Assembly (NCBI GenBank): GCA_003427395.1 | Contig: BFEA01000016.1 | Span: 3,352,892-3,404,170, forward strand | Source: Chara braunii | Lineage: Eukaryota > Streptophyta > Charophyceae > Charales > Characeae | Length of the DNA: 51,279 nucleotides | Direction of reading: 5' to 3' | Shown here: positions 45,821-51,279 of the stretch, in pieces | How the letters are laid out: each line of letters opens with the position of its first letter | Numbering within the stretch: the stretch's first letter is position 1 | Notes under the pieces: model-generated | The model's input: only the letters and a program-made list of their open reading frames with translations | Told to the model about the DNA's origin: nothing | The model's database searches: none | Position numbers and translations under genes: made by a program

Positions 45821-47069
45821 CTTCCGGGGTCACACCGTCGCTAATGTCTTGCCAGGAAACCGACTTTTCGGCGATTTTGACCCCAAGCTCGTAAAGCGTA
45901 GAGTCGTCACGCCCAGGGGGTTCCAAAGTTTCGCTTTCGGCACCTAAGCGTAATAATCGCACCTCCTTATCGGGTGACAATAAGGAACGAGGCAGCCTTG
46001 AGATGTCGCAAAACGCCTTCTTCTCTCGGTATCTCAAGAGAAGCGGGGTCGTGGCTTGGTACAGGGTTCGAGGGGGTTTCAAAGAGTCAATCATCCGGGA
46101 TACTTGTACGAGGGGTTCCCCAAAGATCAAAACCCGTGTCCTTTGCAGGTTTCTTTCCGTAAGGACGAACGTTTTAGAAGTCTTCTGTTGGATTGAATAG
46201 TGAATCAGTTGTTGGATTGTATCGGGATCGACTTCATTTCCGCTATCGGACTCGCTGGGGGAACTACGTTCCTCATCCTCATACTCGAGTTTCCGAGTTG
46301 GTTGCCCCCAGATGATTACTCGGAGAGCGACTCCGGAAGTCTGAGGAATTTTCTTAGTCGGGGGCATCATGGTCCGCAAAGTTAGGCGGATTGGAATAAC
46401 ATATGGTTTCGCGCTTGTACTTCGCAGGATTACCGATCGCCGTTCGACGTCCAAATTGGCCAGCAGTGCGACGAGCGCCGGTAATCCCAGAAGCACATCA
46501 TAGGTATTAACATCCAATACTACCACATCTCCTAAAGCATGAATCTTTCCCAACCGAAAAACGACATTCGTCATTCGACCTACTGCTTTTATCTTTTCTT
46601 CATCCGCCGAGACGAGATGGTCTTTCTCGGTTAACGTGATCAGATCCCTCTGTCGCCTTGGCTTCTCCACAACCCTCAGTGATATGGCCAAAACAACTGC
46701 TCCTGAGTCGATGACAGCATTGTATGGGGCTCCCCATACTTCGATGTCACATTCCGCGGATTTCCACGGAATGGCTTTAATGCGTAAGAAATTATCATTT
46801 TTTTTAACTAGTCCCAACCGTATTGGGTCTGATGTGCTGGGCTTTTCGAGCTTGTCATCGGGAGCTGGGGTCTTCCCTTTCGTCATTGTCAGTTTGCTAA
46901 GAGCGAACCGTTTTCTGTTTGCCTTGCAATGTTGCAACATGTGTTTATTAGCCTGTTCGGATATAGACAGCAAAGGACCAATTGGTAATGGAATCCGGTG
47001 GTCTAAGGCCCGAACAATGTTCAAAATGCCGATTTCCCCTGTTACAAAGGAAGGACCGCCCGACTCCAT
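45759..47069 (-). pseudogene. Ty3-type aspartic protease region of pol
   Basis: 436-codon minus-strand frame. Residues ~107-130 contain CDIEVWGAPYNAVIDSGAVV, with the D-S-G variant of the catalytic D-T/S-G triad at residue 121. At 180-197, ALGDVVVLDVNTYDVLLGLP is the expected second beta-hairpin ending in LLG. C-terminal to it are Ser/Glu-rich linker segments leading to the RT. In the same frame as gag (47558-47169), separated by two stops (TAA at 47169 and TAG near 47090). Confidence 0.8.
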
Positions 47070-47168
47070 TTCATTTGGGGAAGGTCTCTATTCGGCCACT
47101 TCCTTCCACTCATCCGCCGGTCGAATGGTTCCGATCATCCCTAACCATGGATATCCTAAGGCGATATA

Positions 47169-47558
47169 TTAATCGAGCGGGATAAGTTTCGTTGCTTCTT
47201 CGGTAGTAGCTATCGTGCTTCCCCCGCCTTCTATTTCTTCGAGCATTGTTCCTTCCGTTCCTGGACCGTTGGCTACTGGCGCAGCGGCCACAGGAGCAAC
47301 CCCAACTCGAGCTTGCACAGGCCGATGTGGGCAGTCCCGAGCGATATGACCCGGCTGATGACACGTATAGCACACACTCAGATTGGCTGCCATCCCTCCC
47401 ACTAGTGGAGCGGGAGCGGTACCTTGTGCCACAGGGGCAGCCCTAACAACAATGGGGCGCATCGATCGCATCAAGGATTTCATCCGAGCGTTGAACTCTT
47501 GTTGTTTCTTCTTGCTTTCTTGTATTAGACTGATCAAAGTCCGGGCTAGTTCTAGCAT
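47169..47558 (-). pseudogene. Ty3-type gag, C-terminal part with zinc knuckle
   Basis: 129 codons: an N-terminal helix (LARTLISLIQESKKKQQEF), an Ala/Pro/Val-rich linker, a perfect CCHC knuckle CYTCHQPGHIARDC (47331-47372), and an acidic tail ending IPLD at the stop. Capsid sequence expected upstream is absent: above 47558 the frame is broken within eight codons and HPR copy B starts by about 47800. The element is thus 5'-truncated and no 5' LTR is visible. Confidence 0.85.
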
Positions 47559-48647
47559 TGTGTTTGGCTAACCGCCCCTGCTCGTTGTATCGGGAGGGGG
47601 TGCACGAACGGGTACGACAGGTACAGGAGCGCCATCACAGGCATTGGCAAGCCCGTGGCTGCATCTGCCCCGGGCTTCTTGCTTACCATGTGTTCCAAAT
47701 AGGTAACGGGACCAGAGACAAAACCCATGTTTTCGAATTTATTTTGAAGCGCGGTGTCGCGCGTGGCGGTCCTGCGCCCCGCTGGGGTGCGCTGAACCTC
47801 ACGGTCGTGTCACACAGGATTTATTTTCGAAGAACAACTAGTCACCACTCCAACCGTGCGCGCGTGCTATACCTCTTACGACGCCCTGCGACAGGTCGGG
47901 ACGTCGTGAGGTACAACTTACCTCTACCCGAGGGGTTGTCACCACCCTCAGGTAGGCGTATCCCTGCTGAGCTACCGGCCCACGTACGAAGGCTTTTACA
48001 TGCCTGAGCAGAGGTAGGTCGGTCGAGGGCGTTTGCTCGATCGTTATAGCATGAAAATGGGGTATGCGCGGTAAGACGCCTAGGACTGACCCGTTAGATA
48101 TTCAGGTCGAACTTTGAGATGGTTGTCTATTTCCGCTTCTGTTCCAGAAACACACTCCTTCTGACTACTATGTTCAACGTATCAAAACCCTGTCACCACC
48201 AAAGATAAACTATTCTACTCAATGTATGACTGATCATCAGATAGTATATAAGACTTGATTATGAATAGCGAGGTATTACCGTTGGGAACCCTTCCCACTT
48301 TCACAAAAGCTGAGTGTCCAAACTCTTCACGATGTCAATTCCAGTCCAGCCCAAATCATGCACAAAACAGGCCAGCACAACATAATGCAAAGACAGTTCA
48401 CATGCCATGCACTAACGGCGTCAACCATCAACCACTGACATTGTCCCTCACTCCCCAAACCATGCATGACAGCTCTATCTTTCCTGAGATGCAAGCTCAG
48501 CCCCCTCACATTTATTCAAAGGACCCTTGAGAGTGACCAGGACCATTTAGGCGATGACCACAGGTGACAGTTTTACTGACCATAGGGTTTGTTTTTGGAT
48601 GTAGGTGTCAAGTCAAAGTGGAAAGAGTTGAATCGACAATGACCGAC

Positions 48648-48667
48648 CTGTTATCGAGTGATAACAG
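48648..48667. repeat. HPR signature palindrome, copy B
   Basis: CTGTTATC-GAGT-GATAACAG, perfect 8-bp arms, preceded by ACCGAC as in copy A. Confidence 0.85.
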
Positions 48668-49226
48668 AAAATTGAGTCCCTTATGTATGACTTCTCCTTC
48701 AATTGCAGTAGACCAAAGCTAAGACCAGCACACACACAGGTCAACAATGATTCAACATCCCCTTACTTGATCCCCACATAATGACATCTAAGGGTCAGAC
48801 CCTTAGTTCTAGTTTATGAGCTTTGGGATCAACATCCCAAAGTCTAATCCCTACCTTCTATCTATCCTGAATCGTCTGTCACTCCTCCTCTTTTTATTTT
48901 AAGGAGTTTTCTTGCCTATGCCTCAAACTGTTTTTCAGGGAAACTCATATTTCCCTTTACTCTCAATACTTGCATTCTCTCTCGCGCGGATAAGCACACT
49001 CTCTGGTGCTTATGTGGTAGTCTAGCTGAGATCAAACTTATGGTATTGACAATTCCTCCTCAGGAGTTTATCAACAATTGAGGCTACGCAAAGCTTTTCT
49101 TTTCCTAACCCTTTGTCCCTGCGGTTTTCGCCTTCTATTCTACTCCTCCCNACNGACTTTTTGGAGTCGCCCCTGATGGAACACTCCCTTTTTCCTTTTC
49201 TCTTCTTNTTGTCCTGACATACGCAA

Positions 49227-50470
49227 GTAGTGGGTTGACTCACCCGGGAATCATCGACTACTTGATCAATTTCAAACAAGCTGTTAGTCAGAAGAGTAGT
49301 CGAGTAGTTCGGCGGAAATACGTAACCAAGTAGTTCAAACAATCTAGTGCAAGCGACAGGACAACTCACCCGAGAGTATCCTTATATTAGTTAAGCAAGT
49401 AGTTTGGATACCCATGTTGAGCCGTCTCAACACTTGACCCTACATTCAGAGAACATTCTAGATTCAGGTGTTAGTACAAAGTTCAAGTTGATAATAGGTG
49501 ACTTTCCCGGAGGCCTCCTATTATTCCTTGATCAGAACTCAGTCTATTTTTACAAGTGGAATAGGATGACCCTACAGGAGTCACCCTACTACTTACTTAG
49601 AGTCAGACGAGCCAGGATTAAGTCAATGGACTTAGACAAACCGAAATGCCTTACTTGGTACGTTTAGGATGTAGCCAAGCAGGCTATAGGATGATTCTAC
49701 GGGAGCCTCCTATATCCGGCTTGAAAGTTTTCAGATTGAATGTTAGTACTTATTTATACCGCCTGTCGGTCATACCTAGACAAATAGTAGGGTTACTCAC
49801 CCGGTAGTATCCCTCTGCTGTCTAAACACAATCATCATTTCTTCACTAGTAAACCTCTGAATCAAACAAGTATTAGGATAACCCTCCCGGGAGTTACCCT
49901 ACTTCCAGTTCCATGAGTAGGAGATCAGTCAAAACAACTCCAAGTTGAATAGCCTTGACTGTTCCCCTACTCTGCCCACTCGCCGCGAACGAGCAAGAGG
50001 TATGCCGACTTTCACGGAAGTTGACCAGATTGACCTAGACTTAGGAATTCGTGTACTCACCCGGGAGTACTTAATTCCCTTCCTAAGTCTAGTCAAATCA
50101 AGTGAGAGGAGAATTCCACGGGAGCTCCTCGTAACCTGATCGAATGTTAAATAGCTAGGTCATTAGTATCAAAGTAATGTCAATCCATTAGTCATGCCAG
50201 AACAAGCAGCAAGGTTACTCACCCGGGAGTATCCCTTTTACTTGTCCAAACATAATCAACTCATCCTTTTCTTATTAGTTGATCCCCAAATCAAACAAAG
50301 TATTAGGATAACCCTCCCGGGAGTCATCTAATACCAGTTCAATGTGTAGGGGACCAGTCAACTTTCACAAAAGCCTACTAGATTGACTTAGACTTAGGAG
50401 ATCACGTACTCACCCGGGAGTACTTAATTCCCTTCCTAAGTCTTAGTCAAATCAAGTGATAGGAGAACCC
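49227..50470 (+). repeat. Serial hairpins around a CCCGGG/CACGGG core (HPR copy B)
   Basis: Examples: 50053-50070 GTACTC-ACCCGG-GAGTAC, extended by CTTAGGAATT/AATTCC..CCTAAG arms to about 50037-50090 and repeated near 50396-50450; ~49563-49587 AGGATGACCC-TACA-GGAGTCACCCT; 49879-49901, AGGATAAC and GTTACCCT around CTCCCGGGAG; ~50104-50126 AGGAGAATTCC-ACG-GGAGCTCCT; 49227-49261 GTAGT...ACTAC around ACTCACCCGGGAATCA. The cores are alike; the arms differ and remain mostly complementary. Confidence 0.75.
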
Positions 50471-50510
50471 CGCGGGAGTACCGGGTCAACGGTTGTTGTT
50501 AACGATTGTA

Positions 50511-50640
50511 GGATTGTACTTCACAGAAGTACCGATTAAATGACTTTTGTTAAGTTTGAAAGAGTGTACTTTACGAAAGTACCGGATCAAATGACTTCAA
50601 TTAGTTAAAGGAATGTACTTCACGGAAGTATTGGATCAAA
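50511..50640 (+). repeat. Three ~50-bp repeats, each a perfect or near-perfect hairpin
   Basis: 50516-50532 GTACTTC-ACA-GAAGTAC; 50566-50582 GTACTTT-ACG-AAAGTAC; 50615-50631 GTACTTC-ACG-GAAGTAT. Each is followed by CCG(G)AT(T/C)AAATGAC or a close variant (50630s: TGGATCAAATGAC). The seventh arm position changes C/G to T/A on both sides in unit 2, a compensatory pair. Related GTACCCC-ACG-GGAGTAC is at 51232-51248. Confidence 0.85.
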
Positions 50641-51279
50641 TGACGGTTGTCAATGTAACCTCCTTGTCAATTGGGAAGATGCACGGCATCTTCCTGCTAC
50701 AAATGTCAGAGTTAACTAATTATTATACCAATTTGTTACTTCAGTTAGGCCATTAGTATCAAACAATGTCAATCCATTAGTCATGCCAAAACAAGTAGCA
50801 GGGTTACTCACCCGGGAGCATCCCTTTTACCTGTTCAGACATAATCAATTCATTCTTTTTTCGTTATTTGATCCCTAAATCAAACAAAGTATTAGGATAA
50901 CCCTCCCGGGGGTCACCCTAATACCAGTTCGATGTGTAGGAGATCAAGACCACTTTTAGGTTAGTCGCCCTGATCGTTCANTTATTCGTTTATGTGTTAA
51001 ATTGAGCAAAAGATATTGTTGACTNACACAGAAGTNGCACAGATCGATCTAGACTTAGGAGTTCGCGTACTCACCCGAGTGTACTTAATTCNCATCCCAA
51101 GTCTAGTCAGATCAGTGATANGAAAACCCCACGGGNGCCTCTCATTAGCTCNGNNTTTGTTAGTTGCTTGAAAACGTGTANCCCACGGGAGTACCGGATT
51201 AGTCATGCTTTGATTAATCACTTGAAGATATGTACCCCACGGGAGTACCGGATTAGCCTTGGATTTAGCTGGTGAGTCA

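Larger units (their letters stand above)
47800..51279 (+). repeat. HPR family, copy B (runs off the window)
   Basis: Head 47800-48090 (GAGGTACAACTTACCTCTAC, GTTGTCACCACCCTCAGGTA, GGCGTATCCCTGCTGAGCTA, GTTATAGCATGAAAATGGGG), signature palindrome 48648-48667, then an array of hairpins from about 48960 to the end. A 149-codon frame over the head (47558-48007) has no domain and is not conserved in copy A. The tail shows two landmark sets, GGTTACTCACCCGGGAGTAT (about 49793, 50214, 50803) and GGATAACCCTCCCGGGAGT (about 49879, 50307, 50895), at ~425 and ~590 bp steps: an irregular higher-order repeat. Confidence 0.6.

Noticed and set aside
47558-48007. 149-codon open frame over the HPR head with a peptide (LSPPSGRRIPAELP) similar to copies A and C
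   Set aside because: Similarity extends as nucleotide homology beyond the frame, and stops and shifts appear at different points in the other copies; a conserved protein is not supported, though not fully excluded.

Overview
The window looks like intergenic, transposon-rich nuclear DNA from a large eukaryotic genome. I find no intact host protein gene. Evidence: pseudogenised retrotransposons of several classes, a U6 snRNA-like copy, tRNA-derived SINE-like units, long satellites, (GA)n/(GT)n/(TTC)n tracts and poly(A) tails. The mix (Ty3-type pol, Penelope-like elements, L1-type LINE, hAT-like MITEs) fits a green plant or streptophyte alga; a charophyte is a guess I cannot prove from this sequence. 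Isolated N bases and an embedded sequencing adapter show that it is a draft short-read assembly.

Layout. 1-2049: ~90-bp repeats, purine-rich microsatellite, no gene. 2050-4382: right part of a dispersed element (called X here) whose core is a ~2-kb noncoding repeat (R1), ending in palindromes and a terminal motif. 4383-4614: LINE reverse-transcriptase fragment. 6.2-8.93 kb, minus strand: copy C of a noncoding, hairpin-rich repeat family (called HPR here), holding two MITE-like insertions. 8.98-13.0 kb: microsatellites, a LINE 3' end, a ~215-bp tandem repeat and a possible transposase remnant. 13.3-15.9 kb: ~88-bp satellite interrupted by a tRNA-like SINE. 16.27-23.71 kb: an L1-type LINE (minus) split by a tandem Penelope-like insertion (18152-23182) with a near-perfect target-site duplication. 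23.71-26.04 kb: left part of X with the second R1 copy. 26.08-29.54 kb: HPR copy A, with an assembly artefact at 27797-27976. 29.5-35.2 kb: no gene, but a U6-like copy and SINE-like units. 35.88-39.64 kb: a second, different Penelope-like element (minus). 39.79-41.43 kb: third R1 copy. 41.33-47.56 kb: a decayed Ty3-type retrotransposon (minus) with a degenerate PHD finger before the integrase and a possible third ORF. 47.8 kb to the end: HPR copy B.

The most unusual signal is the HPR family. Its three copies share a ~300-bp head, then (0.6-1.3 kb later) a palindrome CTGTTATC-N3/4-GATAACAG with a variable loop, then arrays of short repeats. In copies A and B the arrays are serial hairpins whose loop or core is conserved while the two arms change together, so complementarity is kept although sequence is not. 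I know no named element with this layout. Its function is unknown; the covarying arms are read directly from the sequence, any role is inference.
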